A DNA stretch of 64,000 nucleotides from Microbacterium sufflavum. Lineage in GTDB: Bacteria; Actinomycetota; Actinomycetes; Actinomycetales; Microbacteriaceae. Location of the stretch: contig NZ_CP078076.1 of NCBI RefSeq assembly GCF_023101165.1, positions 1,488,001-1,552,000 on the forward strand, read 5' to 3'. The notes below the pieces were generated by a model. The model ran no database searches. It had not been told where the DNA came from and worked only from the letters and a program-made list of their open reading frames with translations. Shown in pieces: positions 42,636 through 52,424 of this stretch (its first letter is position 1; every line of letters starts with the position of its first letter). Made by a program: the position numbers and the translations under genes.

Positions 42636-43568
42636 ATGACCGTTCCGCCGCTTGCCCAGCATGCGGCTCCGCGCTCCCCGATCTCCGGTCCCGCGCTGCC
42701 CGTGGGGCTGGCCGTCGCCGCGCTCGGCGTGCTGTTCTCGATCGCCTCGACGCCCGTGCTCCCCTCGTCGGCGGCCGACGCGATGCCGCGGCCCGTCGCG
42801 GTCGCGCAGGTGCCGGCGGTGCGGACGGCGGCGATCCCCGCGGCCGACCCGTGCGCCGAGCCCGGAGTGCAGCAGGCCATCGCGAACGGTGACGACGCGG
42901 CGACGATCGCCGGGTTCGGTGGCGGTGCGGCGTTCCGCGAGGCGGTGGTCGCCGGCAACGCGCCGTGCATCTCGCTGACCGACCCCGCCCGCGTCTGGGT
43001 CGTCGTGAACAAGGGTCTTCCGCTGACCCCGGCCGACTACGAGCCGGCGCTCCTCGACGCCGTGCCCGTGCAGATGACCACGCCCTCCGGCCTCGTGCGC
43101 CCCGACGTGGCCGCCGCCGTCGGCGCGATGGCCGATGCCGCTCAGGCGGCAGGCGTCGGGCGGCTGGGCGCGAACAACGGCTACCGCTCGTACGGGCTCC
43201 AGGTCTCGACCTACGACTCGCACGTCCGTGCCCAGGGGCAGGCCGAGGCCGACGCCGGCTCGGCGCGCCCCGGGCACAGCGAGCACCAGACCGGCCTGGC
43301 GCTGGATGTGGTGGCGTGCGATGCGGGCTGCGGCGGCCTCGACGGGTTCGGCGGCACGGGCCAGAGCGACTGGGTCGCCGCGCACGCCTGGGAGTTCGGC
43401 TTCATCGTGCGCTACGAAGACGTCGGCACGCCCGTGACCGGCTACGCACCCGAGCCGTGGCACCTGCGGTACGTCGGCGTCGACCTCGCGGCGGCGTACC
43501 ACGAGGGCGGGTATCACACGCTCGAGGAGTTCTTCGGGCTGCCCGCGGCGCCCGACTACGCGCACTGA
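42636..43568 (+). CDS. VanY-type D-alanyl-D-alanine carboxypeptidase (M15B)
   Basis: A 310-residue exported enzyme with an N-terminal membrane anchor or signal (LPVGLAVAALGVLFSIAST). The catalytic zinc-binding motifs of family M15B are present: GHSEHQTGLALDV at about 210-222, and EPWHLRY at about residues 271-277. It trims terminal D-Ala from peptidoglycan stem peptides outside the cell. The 60-residue linker rich in Ala and Pro may span the wall. The start is ATG 42636, six bases after a GAGAAT box. Confidence 0.9.
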   Translation: MTVPPLAQHAAPRSPISGPALPVGLAVAALGVLFSIASTPVLPSSAADAMPRPVAVAQVPAVRTAAIPAADPCAEPGVQQAIANGDDAATIAGFGGGAAFREAVVAGNAPCISLTDPARVWVVVNKGLPLTPADYEPALLDAVPVQMTTPSGLVRPDVAAAVGAMADAAQAAGVGRLGANNGYRSYGLQVSTYDSHVRAQGQAEADAGSARPGHSEHQTGLALDVVACDAGCGGLDGFGGTGQSDWVAAHAWEFGFIVRYEDVGTPVTGYAPEPWHLRYVGVDLAAAYHEGGYHTLEEFFGLPAAPDYAH

Positions 43569-43581
43569 CGCCCGGCTGCCC

Positions 43582-43764
43582 TCAGCGCGGGCTGCGCGTC
43601 TCGACGGATGGCCAGACGACGAGGAGGAACGCCGCGATCGGTCCGGTGAACAGCGTCAGCAGGAACCACACCCACGCCGAGCGCCCCCGCGTGCGGGCGA
43701 ATCCTCCGGCGAGGAGCGCGACGGTGAACCACAGGGCGGTGATGTACGGCCAGACTTCCTGCAT
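43582..43764 (-). CDS. Small membrane protein, unknown function
   Basis: A 60-residue protein with two hydrophobic helices (VWPYITALWFTVALLAGGF and AWVWFLLTLFTGPIAAFLLVV) joined by ARTRGRS. The longer frame to 43857 lacks support, so I chose the ATG at 43764. No known family. It is convergent with the VanY gene, with a 13-base gap. Confidence 0.5.
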   Translation of the reverse strand: MQEVWPYITALWFTVALLAGGFARTRGRSAWVWFLLTLFTGPIAAFLLVVWPSVETRSPR

Positions 43765-43909
43765 GCCCCGAGTCTCCCGGTCGGCGATCCCGCCGCGTCC
43801 CGGCGCGCCGTCGATGAGCCGATTGAGGCTTCCCACAACCCCGGTACCGAGTGTCACGATCCGTGGGATGCATTCTCACAATGTCCCCTGCCGGGCCCGC
43901 CGTCGGCCG

Positions 43910-43915
43910 TAGAAT
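43910..43915 (+). promoter_or_regulatory. Candidate -10 box of acyl-CoA dehydrogenase gene
   Basis: TAGAAT, 40 bp before the ATG at 43955. No good -35 is visible. A ribosome site, GGGAGGA, precedes the ATG, so this mRNA has a normal leader. Confidence 0.4.
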
Positions 43916-43954
43916 CGCCGGAGCAATGAGGCACGACACGTTCGGGAGGACGGC

Positions 43955-45118
43955 ATGGAACGCGACATCTACGAAGAGGACCACGAGGCTTTCCGGGACC
44001 TCGTCAAGGATTTCGTCAAGCGCCACGTGACGGGCGAGGCGATCGAGAAGTGGGACGCCGCGGGAGAGGTCGACCGCGACACCATGCGCGCCGCGGGTGA
44101 GGCGGGCATCATCGGCCTGTCGGTCCCCGAGGAGTTCGGCGGCGCGGGCATGCTGCAGGACTACCGCTTCCGCGCGATCGTGAACGAAGAGGTCATCGCC
44201 GCCGGCGCCGGCTCTCTCGCCGGAGCCTTCGGCATCCAGGACGACCTGGCCGTGCCTTACCTCGTGCACATGGGCACGCAGGAGCAGAAGCAGAAGTGGC
44301 TGCCGCGCATGGCCACCGGCGAGGTCGTCGGTGCGCTCGCCATGACCGAGCCGGGCGCCGGCTCCGACCTGCGCGGCATCAAGACCACCGCCAAGAAGGT
44401 CGACGGCGGGTACCTCGTGAACGGCGCGAAGACGTTCATCTCGTCCGGCGCCACGGCCGACCTGGTCGTCACGTTCGTCAAGACCGGCGAGGGCAACCGC
44501 CCCGACGCCTTCAGCCTCGTGCTGATCGAAGACGGCATGGAGGGCTTCGAGCACGGCAAGAAGCTCAGCAAGATGGGCTTCCACGGGCACGACACCGCCG
44601 AGCTGTCGTTCAGCGACGTGTTCGTGCCGGAGGAGAACCTCATCGGCGGCGTCGAGGGCAAGGGTTTCATCCAACTGATGATGAACCTGCCGCTCGAGCG
44701 CCTGTCGATCGGGGTCGCCGGTGCCGCCGCCGCGCAGGCCGCCCTCGACTGGACCGTGGCGTACACCCGCGACCGCGAGGCGTTCGGCGAGCGGATCATC
44801 GATTTCCAGAACAGCCGCTTCCAGATCGCCGACATGGCCACCACGGTCGACGCGCTGTGGGCCTACATCGACCGCGCGCTGCTGGCCTACAAGGACGGCA
44901 AGCTGTCGGCCGAGGAGGCCGCGAAGGTCAAGTTCTGGGCGACCGAGCGCGAGTGGGAGGTGCTCGACGCCGGGGTGCAGCTGCACGGCGGCTACGGCTA
45001 CATCACCGAGTACCCCATCGCGCGGGCGTTCCTCGACGCGCGCGTGCACCGCATCTACGGCGGGACGAACGAGATCATGCGCGAGATCGTCGGCCGTCAG
45101 ATCGCCGGCAAGCGCTGA
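43955..45118 (+). CDS. Acyl-CoA dehydrogenase, long-chain/isovaleryl type
   Basis: A 387-residue flavoenzyme that introduces a double bond into acyl-CoA thioesters in fatty-acid or branched amino-acid breakdown. FAD/substrate motifs are ALAMTEPGAGSDLRGIKTTA and RDREAFGERIIDFQNSRF. The usual catalytic Glu of the RIYEGT motif is Gly here (RIYGGTNEIMREIV). The base is instead Glu248 in LPLERLSIG, as in the long-chain and isovaleryl enzymes. Single gene with its own promoter; paired hairpin repeats follow. Confidence 0.93.
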   Translation: MERDIYEEDHEAFRDLVKDFVKRHVTGEAIEKWDAAGEVDRDTMRAAGEAGIIGLSVPEEFGGAGMLQDYRFRAIVNEEVIAAGAGSLAGAFGIQDDLAVPYLVHMGTQEQKQKWLPRMATGEVVGALAMTEPGAGSDLRGIKTTAKKVDGGYLVNGAKTFISSGATADLVVTFVKTGEGNRPDAFSLVLIEDGMEGFEHGKKLSKMGFHGHDTAELSFSDVFVPEENLIGGVEGKGFIQLMMNLPLERLSIGVAGAAAAQAALDWTVAYTRDREAFGERIIDFQNSRFQIADMATTVDALWAYIDRALLAYKDGKLSAEEAAKVKFWATEREWEVLDAGVQLHGGYGYITEYPIARAFLDARVHRIYGGTNEIMREIVGRQIAGKR

Positions 45119-45148
45119 CCCCACCTCCAGCCCGCCTGCGCCCCCGCG

Positions 45149-45208
45149 CGGGATCGAAAACGCACCTCCGGAGCCATTCGGGGGTGCGTTTTCCATCCCG
45201 CATCCGGG
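45149..45208. repeat. Hairpin repeat, copy 1
   Basis: GGGATCGAAAACGCACC (45150-45166) pairs with GGTGCGTTTTCCATCCC (45183-45199) with one mismatch, enclosing 16 bases. A near copy follows 83 bp downstream. It resembles a REP-like or terminator element between the acyl-CoA dehydrogenase and toxin-antitoxin genes. Confidence 0.75.
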
Positions 45209-45231
45209 CGGCGGGCCCGGGGGTGCGCGTC

Positions 45232-45290
45232 CGGGATCGAAAGTGCGCCCCGGAAGGCGCCGGGGGGTGCGTTTTCCGTCCCGCACCGGG
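45232..45290. repeat. Hairpin repeat, copy 2
   Basis: A second unit of the same plan: GGGATCGAAAGTGCGCC and GGTGCGTTTTCCGTCCC, ending CCGCACCGGG. It is partly diverged from copy 1 in its left arm. The two copies are in direct orientation. Confidence 0.75.
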
Positions 45291-45324
45291 CATGGGGGCG
45301 GTGGTACCCGTGGTGCTACCGCGG

Positions 45325-45330
45325 TAGGAT
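45325..45330 (+). promoter_or_regulatory. -10 box of leaderless antitoxin gene
   Basis: TAGGAT, six bases before the GTG at 45337. Just upstream, GGTACC and GGTAGC-like palindromic sequence (45303-45326) could bind the antitoxin. Confidence 0.5.
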
Positions 45331-45336
45331 GGCCGC

Positions 45337-45558
45337 GTGAGCACCGCGAAGATCAGCCTGAGTCTGCCGGACGGCGACCTCGCCTTCCTCGACGCGCAGA
45401 CGCTCGAAGGGCGCTACCCGTCCCGGTCGGCGGCGATCCAGGACGCGGTGCGGCTCCTCCGCGAGAGCCGGCTCGCCGACGCCTATGCCGAGGCCTACGG
45501 CGAGGGCTACGACGAGGAGTGGGACTCCGCCGCCGACGATGGCCTGGCGTCGGCGTGA
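45337..45558 (+). CDS. Ribbon-helix-helix antitoxin
   Basis: A 73-residue protein. Its N-terminus TAKISLSLPDGDLAFLDAQT, followed by RYPSRSAAIQDAVRLLRES, is a ribbon-helix-helix DNA-binding fold. The acidic C-terminus EAYGEGYDEEWDSAADDG should wrap the toxin. It overlaps the toxin gene by 4 bp (GTGA). It neutralises the MazF-like toxin and probably autoregulates the operon. Confidence 0.9.
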   Translation: MSTAKISLSLPDGDLAFLDAQTLEGRYPSRSAAIQDAVRLLRESRLADAYAEAYGEGYDEEWDSAADDGLASA

Positions 45559-45926
45559 GTGACACCGCGGTCGCGCTGCTCCGCCGCGGACAGATCGTCC
45601 TCGCCTCGTTCGACCCGGGCGTCGGTTCCGAGGCGCGCAAGACGCGGCCGGCGGTCGTGGTGAGCAACAACACCGCCAACGCGGTGGCGATCCGTCGCCC
45701 GGGCGCCACGGTCACCGTGGTGCCGCTCACCACGGCGACGGAGCGCGTGTGGCCCTTCCAGGTCCTGCTGCCCGCTGCCGCGACGGGCCTCGACCGAGAC
45801 AGCAAGGCGCAGGCCGAGCAGGTGCGCACCATCGCCGTGGCCCGCATCGTGCGCCCCGTCGGCTGGGTGCCTGCGGAGCTGATGGGCGCGCTCGACGAGG
45901 CGCTGCGACTTCACCTCGCGCTCTGA
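45555..45926 (+). CDS. MazF/PemK-family toxin
   Basis: A 123-residue endoribonuclease toxin. The core shows RRGQIVLASFDPGVGSEARKTRPAVVVSNN with the catalytic Arg, and VVPLTTATERVWPFQVLL. The final QAEQVRTIAVARIVRPVG contains the conserved Q/R motif. The open frame runs far upstream, but GTG 45555 overlaps the antitoxin stop. It would cleave mRNA at short specific sequences when free of antitoxin. Confidence 0.9.
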   Translation: MSDTAVALLRRGQIVLASFDPGVGSEARKTRPAVVVSNNTANAVAIRRPGATVTVVPLTTATERVWPFQVLLPAAATGLDRDSKAQAEQVRTIAVARIVRPVGWVPAELMGALDEALRLHLAL

Positions 45927-46127
45927 CCCCGATCCCGCCTCACGGGAGGGGGCGGGGGTCCCCGAGGGGTGACGAGACGCGGACGGGGGAGGACTTGTAT
46001 CGACGGGGAGGGTCGAGTGGGCGGGGCCGGGCGGGACGAGCGCGGTCGTCGATGGCGGATGACGCGAGGAAAAGCCTGATCGCGCCCATATAAGGAGCCG
46101 GGAGGGGATCGCGGCGGCGAAGTTCTG

Positions 46128-46152
46128 ACTTGTCTCTTCAGAGGAGACATGT
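46128..46152 (+). promoter_or_regulatory. Candidate GntR operator upstream of the LsrK/LsrF operon
   Basis: ACTTGTCTC (46128-46136) and GAGACATGT (46144-46152) form an imperfect dyad around seven bases, with eight of nine positions paired. TTGTCT-type half-sites suit GntR/HutC regulators. The rest of the 45927-46240 gap shows no gene; GATACAT near 46166 could be a -10. Confidence 0.55.
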
Positions 46153-46240
46153 GCTCCGCGATGATCGATACATGTCCGGACAGGAGTCGTCCGGCTCGGA
46201 GACGCCGAGGTCTCCGCACCCGCTCACCGAAGAGGCCGGA

Positions 46241-47056
46241 ATGTCCCCGCTCACCCTGCCGCCGCTCGACCGCACGTCGACGGCACCCATCTGGTTCCAG
46301 ATCATGCGCGCCGTCGAGGCGCAGATCGCCGACGGCACCTGGGGTCCGGGCGACCGCCTGCCCAGCGAGAACGAGCTGCGCACCCACTTCGCCGCCTCCC
46401 GCACCTCGGTCCGCGACGCGCTGTCGCGGCTGGAGACCGCCGGGATCATCTCGCGCCGGCAGGGCAAGGGCGCCTTCGTCGAGCGTGCGCAGGGTCCCTC
46501 CGCCTGGACGCTGCCCTCGGCCCCCAGCCTGCTGGGCGAATACAGCGAAGACGGCCGCAGCGCCCTGAGCTCGGAGATCCTCCGCGCGGGCATCGAGCCG
46601 CTGCCGTCGTGGGCGGCCGCGGTCGTCGGACGCGACTCCGCCGACGGCATGGGCTTCGTGCTGGAGCGCGTGCGTGCCGTCGGCGCCCGCACGGCCGTGC
46701 ACGTGATCAACTACCTCCCGACGCGGTTCGCCGGGGTGCTGCCCGACCTGCGGGACCCGCGCGCGAGCCTGTACGCCGCCATCACCCGGGTCACCGGGGT
46801 GCGCATCGCGCGCATGCACCGCACGATCGAGGCCGTGTCCGCCGACCGCATGCTGGCCGGGCTGCTCGAAGTGGAGCCGGGACACCCGATCGTCGTGGTC
46901 GAGGCCGTCGCGTACGACCAGGGCGGACAGCCCATCGACTTCTCCCGCGCATCCGTGCGCACCGACCGTCTGCGCGTGAGCGTCGACACCGGGTTCGACG
47001 CCGCCGGCATCTCGAACGAGACCGCGTCCGGCCGCTACCCCGCCGCCCTCCGCTGA
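46241..47056 (+). CDS. GntR-family (HutC/UTRA) transcriptional regulator
   Basis: A 271-residue regulator. The N-terminal winged helix is PIWFQIMRAVEAQIADGTWGPGDRLPSENELR followed by FAASRTSVRDALSRLETAGI; then comes the UTRA effector domain. The ATG at 46241 has AAGAGG upstream; two upstream in-frame ATGs lack a ribosome site. It heads the eight-gene operon and should respond to its substrate or to a phosphorylated product. In E. coli the lsr operon is instead controlled by LsrR, of a different family. Confidence 0.9.
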   Translation: MSPLTLPPLDRTSTAPIWFQIMRAVEAQIADGTWGPGDRLPSENELRTHFAASRTSVRDALSRLETAGIISRRQGKGAFVERAQGPSAWTLPSAPSLLGEYSEDGRSALSSEILRAGIEPLPSWAAAVVGRDSADGMGFVLERVRAVGARTAVHVINYLPTRFAGVLPDLRDPRASLYAAITRVTGVRIARMHRTIEAVSADRMLAGLLEVEPGHPIVVVEAVAYDQGGQPIDFSRASVRTDRLRVSVDTGFDAAGISNETASGRYPAALR

Positions 47057-47095
47057 CCCGCACCCGCCCCACCGACCCCACCGGGAGACCCGCAC

Positions 47096-48115
47096 ATGAC
47101 CGACCACCGCATCCTCGTCATCGGCGACAGCTACATGACCGCCGAGGTGTTCACCCGCGCGTTCGCGCAGCGGGAGATCCCCGTGGACACGGCCACCATG
47201 ACGATCGCGGAGCCGACGTGGGACGCGTCGACGATCCACGAGTTCGAGGGCGACCCGGCCGAGGTCGCGCGGCTCGCGCAGGGATACGACGTGGTCGCCT
47301 TCCACGCCGCACCGTTCACAGCCGACGTGCTCGCCGCGCTCCCCGGGCTGCGGCTGCTGGGCTGCGCGCGCGGCGGACCCGTCAACGTCGACCTCGCCGC
47401 GGCCCGCGAGTGGGGCGTGCGCGTGACCACCACGCCGGGCAAGAACGCCGACGCCGTAGCCGACCTCACGATCGGGTTCCTCATCTCGATCGTGCGGAAC
47501 GTGCCCGCATCGCTGCGCGACGTCGACGAGCGCGTGGCCGAGGGGCGTCCGCTCGCGGAGTCGACGTTCGAGGGTGCGAGGTGGTTCGGGCGCGAGGTGA
47601 AGGGCCTGCGCCTCGGGCTGATCGGCTACGGCAACGTCGCCCGGCTCGTCGCCGCGCGGGCCAGGGCGCTCGGCGCCACCATCGCGGCGTACGACCCCTA
47701 CGTCGATCCGGCGACGGTGACCGATGCGACCATCGTGTCCGACCTGGACGCGCTGCTCGCCGGCAGCGACGTCGTGAGCGTGCACGCCAGGGCGACCGCC
47801 GACAACCGCCACCTGATCGGCGCCGAGCAGATCGCCCGCATGCCGCAGGGGTCGTTCCTGATCAACACGGCCCGGGAGTCGCTCGTCGACGAACAGGCGC
47901 TGCTCGACGGGCTGCGCAGCGGACACCTCGCCGGGGTCGCGCTCGACGTGAACGAGCCCGACGGTCCGTGGCGCGACCTGGTCGCCCAGCCGAACCTCAT
48001 CCTCACCCCGCACCTCGCCGGCGCCACCCACCAGACCCTCGCCCGCGGCGCCGACATGCTCGCCGCCGAGATCGAGCGGTTCCTCGCGGGAGGTGAGCTG
48101 CGATGGGAGCGCTGA
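47096..48115 (+). CDS. D-2-hydroxyacid dehydrogenase family oxidoreductase
   Basis: A 339-residue NAD(P)-dependent enzyme. The Rossmann motif is [20 protein letters not shown]. The catalytic triad is Arg in [12 protein letters not shown], Glu in [10 protein letters not shown] and His in TPHLAGAT. It overlaps the kinase gene by 13 bp. It may reduce a keto-acid or keto-sugar formed in this pathway, a step not present in the E. coli lsr operon. Confidence 0.9.
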   Translation: MTDHRILVIGDSYMTAEVFTRAFAQREIPVDTATMTIAEPTWDASTIHEFEGDPAEVARLAQGYDVVAFHAAPFTADVLAALPGLRLLGCARGGPVNVDLAAAREWGVRVTTTPGKNADAVADLTIGFLISIVRNVPASLRDVDERVAEGRPLAESTFEGARWFGREVKGLRLGLIGYGNVARLVAARARALGATIAAYDPYVDPATVTDATIVSDLDALLAGSDVVSVHARATADNRHLIGAEQIARMPQGSFLINTARESLVDEQALLDGLRSGHLAGVALDVNEPDGPWRDLVAQPNLILTPHLAGATHQTLARGADMLAAEIERFLAGGELRWER

Positions 48116-49707
48116 GCGACGTCTTCCTCGCGATCGACGCGGGCACCGGTTCCGCGCGTGCCCTCGCCTTCGACATCGAGGGTCGCCTGGTCACTCAGGC
48201 CGCCCGCGAGTGGACCCACGTCGCCGTGCCCGGTCACCCCGGCGGCACCGTGTTCGACACGGACGGCGGTTGGGCGGCCATCGCGGGCGCCGTGTCCGAG
48301 GTGGTCGCGCGGCTGGGCGAGCGACGCGTGGCCGCGGTCGCCGCGTCGAGCATGCGCGAGGGCTTCGTGCTGTCCGACGCCGAGGGGCGCGAGCTGTGGG
48401 CGTGCCCCAACACCGACGGCCGGGCGCGCGCCGAGGCCGAGGAGCTGGTGGCCGAGGGCGTGGCCGACGAGGTGTACCGCACCGCGGGCGACTGGGTGTC
48501 GATCACGGCCCCCGCCCGGCTGCGGTGGATCGCCCGCCACCAGCCCGACGTGCTCGCCGCCGCCCGCCACTTCGGGATGCTCAGCGACTGGGTCACCACG
48601 CGGCTCACCGGGGCGTTCGTGACCGAGCCCACCAGCGGCTCCAGCTCGGCCCTGTTCGATCTGCGGGCGCGCGACTGGTCGGACGAGCTCGCCGGACTCG
48701 TCGGCATCGACCGTCGCATCCTGCCGCCCGTGGTCGAGTGCGGGCAGGTCGTCGGTGCTGTGACCGCGGAGGCCTCGGCCGCGACCGGGCTGCCCGCGGG
48801 GACGCCGGTGGTCGCGGGCGGCGCCGACACGCAGCTCGCGCTGCACGGCATCGCGGCGCGCGAGGGGCTGCCGACGATCGTCGCCGGCACCTTCTGGCAG
48901 ACCACGGCCGTGACCACGGAGCCGCTGATCGACCCGGAGCGGCGCCTGCGCACCCTGTGCCACGTCGATCCGGGCACCTGGATGGTCGAGGGCATCGGCT
49001 TCCTCTCCGGCCTCGCGATGCGGTGGTTCCGCGACGCGATGTGCCCCGACGCCGCCGAGCTCGGTCGCGCGTCCGGCACCTCCGCATTCGCCGTGATGGA
49101 GCAGTGGGCGGCCGAGGTCCCCGCGGGGGCGAACGGCGTCGTCGCGACCATGGCGAACGTGATGCAGGCCGACGCCTGGCACCACGCTGCCCCCGCGTTC
49201 GTCGGCTTAGACATCAACGACGCGGCCCGCTCCTCGCGCGGCGCGTTCATCCGGGCGATCGAGGAGTCCGCGGCGATCGTCGCCAGCGCGCACCTCGAGA
49301 TCCTGTCGTCGCTCACCGCCGGGCGTGCGGTCGCCGAGGGCGCCGTCACGTTCACCGGGGGATCCAGCGCGGGCGCCCTGTGGCCGCGGGTCATCGCGGG
49401 CGTCACCGGGCTCGACACCCGCGTCACGCCCGCACCCGAGGCCACCTCGTACGGTGCCGCCCGGCTGGCCGCCCGAGGTGTCGGCGCAGAACTCCCGCCG
49501 ATGGGCGAGCCCGACCGCATCGAGCGCGTCGACCCCGCCGAGCACGAGCGGTACCGCGCCGTGACCGCCCGCTGGCACCGCGTCTACCGGGACGTGATGT
49601 CGATCTCGGGCGCCGACCTGCCCCCGCTGTTCACCCCGCCCGGCGCCGCCCGCGGCCCCCTCGACCCGCCCCCCGCCCGACTCTCGACCGCCGGTCACGC
49701 CGGCTGA
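48103..49707 (+). CDS. FGGY carbohydrate kinase, autoinducer-2 kinase (LsrK)-like
   Basis: A 534-residue sugar kinase with the FGGY fold. It has [16 protein letters not shown] at the N-terminus, [30 protein letters not shown] and [13 protein letters not shown]. These blocks resemble E. coli LsrK (CSMREGIVL, TFWQQV, GLTMRWFRDAFC), which phosphorylates DPD at C5. A GGAGGTGAG precedes the ATG. The likely substrate is DPD or a similar four- or five-carbon dihydroxy-ketone. Specificity cannot be decided from sequence alone. Confidence 0.88.
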   Translation: MGALSDVFLAIDAGTGSARALAFDIEGRLVTQAAREWTHVAVPGHPGGTVFDTDGGWAAIAGAVSEVVARLGERRVAAVAASSMREGFVLSDAEGRELWACPNTDGRARAEAEELVAEGVADEVYRTAGDWVSITAPARLRWIARHQPDVLAAARHFGMLSDWVTTRLTGAFVTEPTSGSSSALFDLRARDWSDELAGLVGIDRRILPPVVECGQVVGAVTAEASAATGLPAGTPVVAGGADTQLALHGIAAREGLPTIVAGTFWQTTAVTTEPLIDPERRLRTLCHVDPGTWMVEGIGFLSGLAMRWFRDAMCPDAAELGRASGTSAFAVMEQWAAEVPAGANGVVATMANVMQADAWHHAAPAFVGLDINDAARSSRGAFIRAIEESAAIVASAHLEILSSLTAGRAVAEGAVTFTGGSSAGALWPRVIAGVTGLDTRVTPAPEATSYGAARLAARGVGAELPPMGEPDRIERVDPAEHERYRAVTARWHRVYRDVMSISGADLPPLFTPPGAARGPLDPPPARLSTAGHAG

Positions 49708-49745
49708 CGACCACGACGACCACCCGACACCGAAGGAGACACCCC

Positions 49746-50636
49746 ATGGCAGACCTCGAAGGCAACGCCTCCGCGAAGCAGTTCCACGCCGACCAGCCCG
49801 CCGTCCGCTTCACGCAGAACATCCGGGGAGCGGCGAACCTCGACTGGGGCATGCAGAACCGCCTGTCCCGCATCCTCGACCCGCAGACCGGGCGCACCGT
49901 GATGCTCGCGTTCGACCACGGCTACTTCCAGGGACCCACCTCGGGGCTGGAGCGCATCGACCTGAACATCGCGCCGCTGGCCGCGCACGCCGACGCCCTC
50001 ATGGGCACCCGCGGAGCCCTGCGCACCTCCATCCCGCCGGCGACCAGGGCCGGACTCGTGCTGCGCGCCTCGGGCGGCCCGTCGATCCTCAAGGACCTCT
50101 CCGACGAGTACACCGCGATGGCGATGCAGGATGCGGTGCGCCTCCACGCCGACGCCGTGGCCGTGCAGGTGTTCGTCGGCGGCGAGCACGAGAGCCGCAG
50201 CATCCGCAACCTCACCACGCTCGTCGACCAGGGCTACGACGCGGGCATCCCGGTGCTCGGCGTGACCGCGGTCGGCAAGGAGCTCGTGCGCGATGCCCGC
50301 TACCTCGGTCTCGCGACCCGCATCATCGCGGAGCTCGGCGCCCAGCTCGTGAAGACGTACTACTGCGAGGAGGGCTTCGAGGACGTGGTCGCGGGGTGCC
50401 CGGTGCCCGTCATCATGGCCGGAGGCAAGAAGCTGCCCGAGCTGGACGCCCTCACGATGGCCTCGAACGCCGTGCGCGCGGGGGCCGCCGGAGTGGACAT
50501 GGGCCGCAACATCTTCCAGAGCGCCCACCCCGCGGCCATGATGCAGGCCGTGCGGGCCGTGGTGCACGACGACACCGACCCCGCCGACGCCTACGAGCTG
50601 TTCCGCGAGGCCACCGAGACGCGGGTGCTCGCATGA
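49746..50636 (+). CDS. Class I aldolase/thiolase, LsrF-like
   Basis: A 296-residue TIM-barrel enzyme clearly similar to LsrF (3-hydroxy-5-phosphonooxypentane-2,4-dione thiolase). Shared blocks: [79 protein letters not shown] and [14 protein letters not shown]. In LsrF the enzyme transfers an acetyl group to CoA from phospho-AI-2 products. The GGKK lysine pair is in the barrel where the family places its active site. AAGGAG precedes the ATG, and the cupin gene overlaps by 4 bp. Confidence 0.92.
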   Translation: MADLEGNASAKQFHADQPAVRFTQNIRGAANLDWGMQNRLSRILDPQTGRTVMLAFDHGYFQGPTSGLERIDLNIAPLAAHADALMGTRGALRTSIPPATRAGLVLRASGGPSILKDLSDEYTAMAMQDAVRLHADAVAVQVFVGGEHESRSIRNLTTLVDQGYDAGIPVLGVTAVGKELVRDARYLGLATRIIAELGAQLVKTYYCEEGFEDVVAGCPVPVIMAGGKKLPELDALTMASNAVRAGAAGVDMGRNIFQSAHPAAMMQAVRAVVHDDTDPADAYELFREATETRVLA

Positions 50637-50995
50637 GCGCCGACGTGCTGCGCAGCGCCGAGGCCGCCCTCCGGTTCGGCGACTGGGGCCCCGGCTACCT
50701 CGCGCAGGGCGACGACGCGGCGTTCGGCGTGGTCGTGCTGCGGCCCGGCGACGAGTTCGCCAACCACCTCCACGAGCACCACACCGAGTCGTTCGTGGTG
50801 ATCGAGGGGCGCGCCGAGATCTGGCTCGACCGCGACACCCGTCGCGTCGTCGAGACCGGCGACGTGCTGCGCGCCGCACCGCACGAGGAGCACTTCGTGC
50901 GGAACCCGTTCGACGAGACCTTCCGCGCCGTGTTCGTGAAGACCCCCTGGGTCGACGGCGACAAGGTCGACCGCCCCTGGACGCCCGACGCCTGA
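50633..50995 (+). CDS. Cupin-domain protein
   Basis: A 120-residue single-cupin protein. Metal ligands are in [24 protein letters not shown] (three His and one Glu), with [14 protein letters not shown] in the second cupin motif. It takes the place of LsrG, the phospho-AI-2 isomerase of E. coli, which is an ABM-fold protein, so it might act as an alternative isomerase. That is an inference. The start overlaps the aldolase stop (ATGA). Confidence 0.88.
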   Translation: MSADVLRSAEAALRFGDWGPGYLAQGDDAAFGVVVLRPGDEFANHLHEHHTESFVVIEGRAEIWLDRDTRRVVETGDVLRAAPHEEHFVRNPFDETFRAVFVKTPWVDGDKVDRPWTPDA

Positions 50996-51069
50996 GCGCC
51001 CTGAACCCGCACCACCCTCACCCGAGCACGAACCCCTCACCCGAGAAAGAACATCGAAAGGACAGCACC

Positions 51070-52395
51070 ATGAGTGTGCAACGACGCTCCTCATCCCCCG
51101 CGCGGCTGACGCGCCGTGCCCTGCCCGTCATCGCCCTGGCGTCCGCCGCGGGCCTCGTGCTCGCCGGCTGCTCCGGCGACGCGGGGGGCTCCGGCGGCGA
51201 CGGCGGCGACAAGACCCTCAAGGTCCTCATCGCCGCCCCGCAGGAGGGCGCGGGCAAGATCCTCGAGGAGGACTTCGAGGCCTCCACCGGCGTCGAGGTC
51301 GAGGTCGAGGTCGTGCCCTACGACCAGATCCAGACCAAGGCGATCCTCGACGCGCAGTCCGGCACCAACAACTACGACGTCATCCAGTACTGGTACACGT
51401 CGGTCGGCGCGCTCGCCGACGCCGGGGCGCTCGCCGACATCACCGACTGGGTGGAGTCCGACGAGGACATCGACTCGGGCGACTTCATCGAGGCGATCTT
51501 CGGCCCCTACTCGCAGTACGAGGACGCGACCTACGGGCTACCGATCGACGGCGACACGCACGTGCTCTTCTACAACAAGGCGATCTTCGAACGGAACGGC
51601 GTCGAGGTCCCGACCACGTGGGACGAGTACGTCGAGGTGTCGCAGAAGATCACCGACGCCGAGAAGGCGAACGGCGTGTACGGCAACGCGCTGCTCGGCT
51701 CGAAGAGCGCGTTCAACATCGGCTCGACCTTCTTCAACCGCCTCGCCACCATGTCGCCCGACCCGATCGACCCGCAGATGCCGCAGCTCGACACCGAGTA
51801 CGCGGTGGCCGCGGCACAGTCGATGCTCGATGCCTCCGGTTCGGCGCTGCCCAGCCCGCTGGAGATCGGGTTCGAGCAGGCGCTGCCGCAGTTCCTCTCC
51901 GGCTCCGTCGGCATGATCGAGTTCTGGACCGACCTGGGCGTGTTCGCGCAGGACCCGGAGCAGTCGAAGATCGTCGACGGCTGGGGCGTCGCGCCGCTGC
52001 CGGTCGGACCCGAGGGCAAGGTCTCCGGAGCGCTGAACGCCGGCTGGGCGATGGGCATCAGCCCGAACGCCAGCGACGAGGACCTCGCGAAGCAGTTCGT
52101 CGCGTTCGCCTCGTCGAAGGAGACGAACGAGAAGCTGATCACCACGACCGGTTCCGGTGTCGACCCCACGCGCACCTCCACCCTGGAGAGCCCGGAGTAC
52201 ATCGAGTTCGCGCCGGAGGTGTCGGCCGTCGCCGCCCAGGTGCTGCCCAACGCGCAGTCTTGGCCGACCTCGCCGCAGGCCCCCGAGATGATCCAGTCGC
52301 TCAGCGACAACCTCGCGCTCATGCTGCAGGGCAGCCTGACCGCGGAAGAGGCGATGCAGCAGACCTGGGACACCTGGCAGTCCCTGGCCGACTGA
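51070..52395 (+). CDS. ABC transporter substrate-binding lipoprotein (CUT1 type)
   Basis: A 441-residue binding lipoprotein with a basic N-region, the hydrophobic LPVIALASAAGLVLAGC signal with lipobox LAGC, and a class I sugar-binding fold (GTNNYDVIQYWYTSVGALADAG, THVLFYNKAIFERNGV). It belongs to the sugar/glycerol-phosphate type (CUT1), whereas LsrB of the known AI-2 importer is of the ribose-binding (CUT2) type. AAAGGA precedes the ATG. Confidence 0.92.
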   Translation: MSVQRRSSSPARLTRRALPVIALASAAGLVLAGCSGDAGGSGGDGGDKTLKVLIAAPQEGAGKILEEDFEASTGVEVEVEVVPYDQIQTKAILDAQSGTNNYDVIQYWYTSVGALADAGALADITDWVESDEDIDSGDFIEAIFGPYSQYEDATYGLPIDGDTHVLFYNKAIFERNGVEVPTTWDEYVEVSQKITDAEKANGVYGNALLGSKSAFNIGSTFFNRLATMSPDPIDPQMPQLDTEYAVAAAQSMLDASGSALPSPLEIGFEQALPQFLSGSVGMIEFWTDLGVFAQDPEQSKIVDGWGVAPLPVGPEGKVSGALNAGWAMGISPNASDEDLAKQFVAFASSKETNEKLITTTGSGVDPTRTSTLESPEYIEFAPEVSAVAAQVLPNAQSWPTSPQAPEMIQSLSDNLALMLQGSLTAEEAMQQTWDTWQSLAD

Positions 52396-52424
52396 TCGCC
52401 TCGTCGAACCCGAAAGGACAGCTC

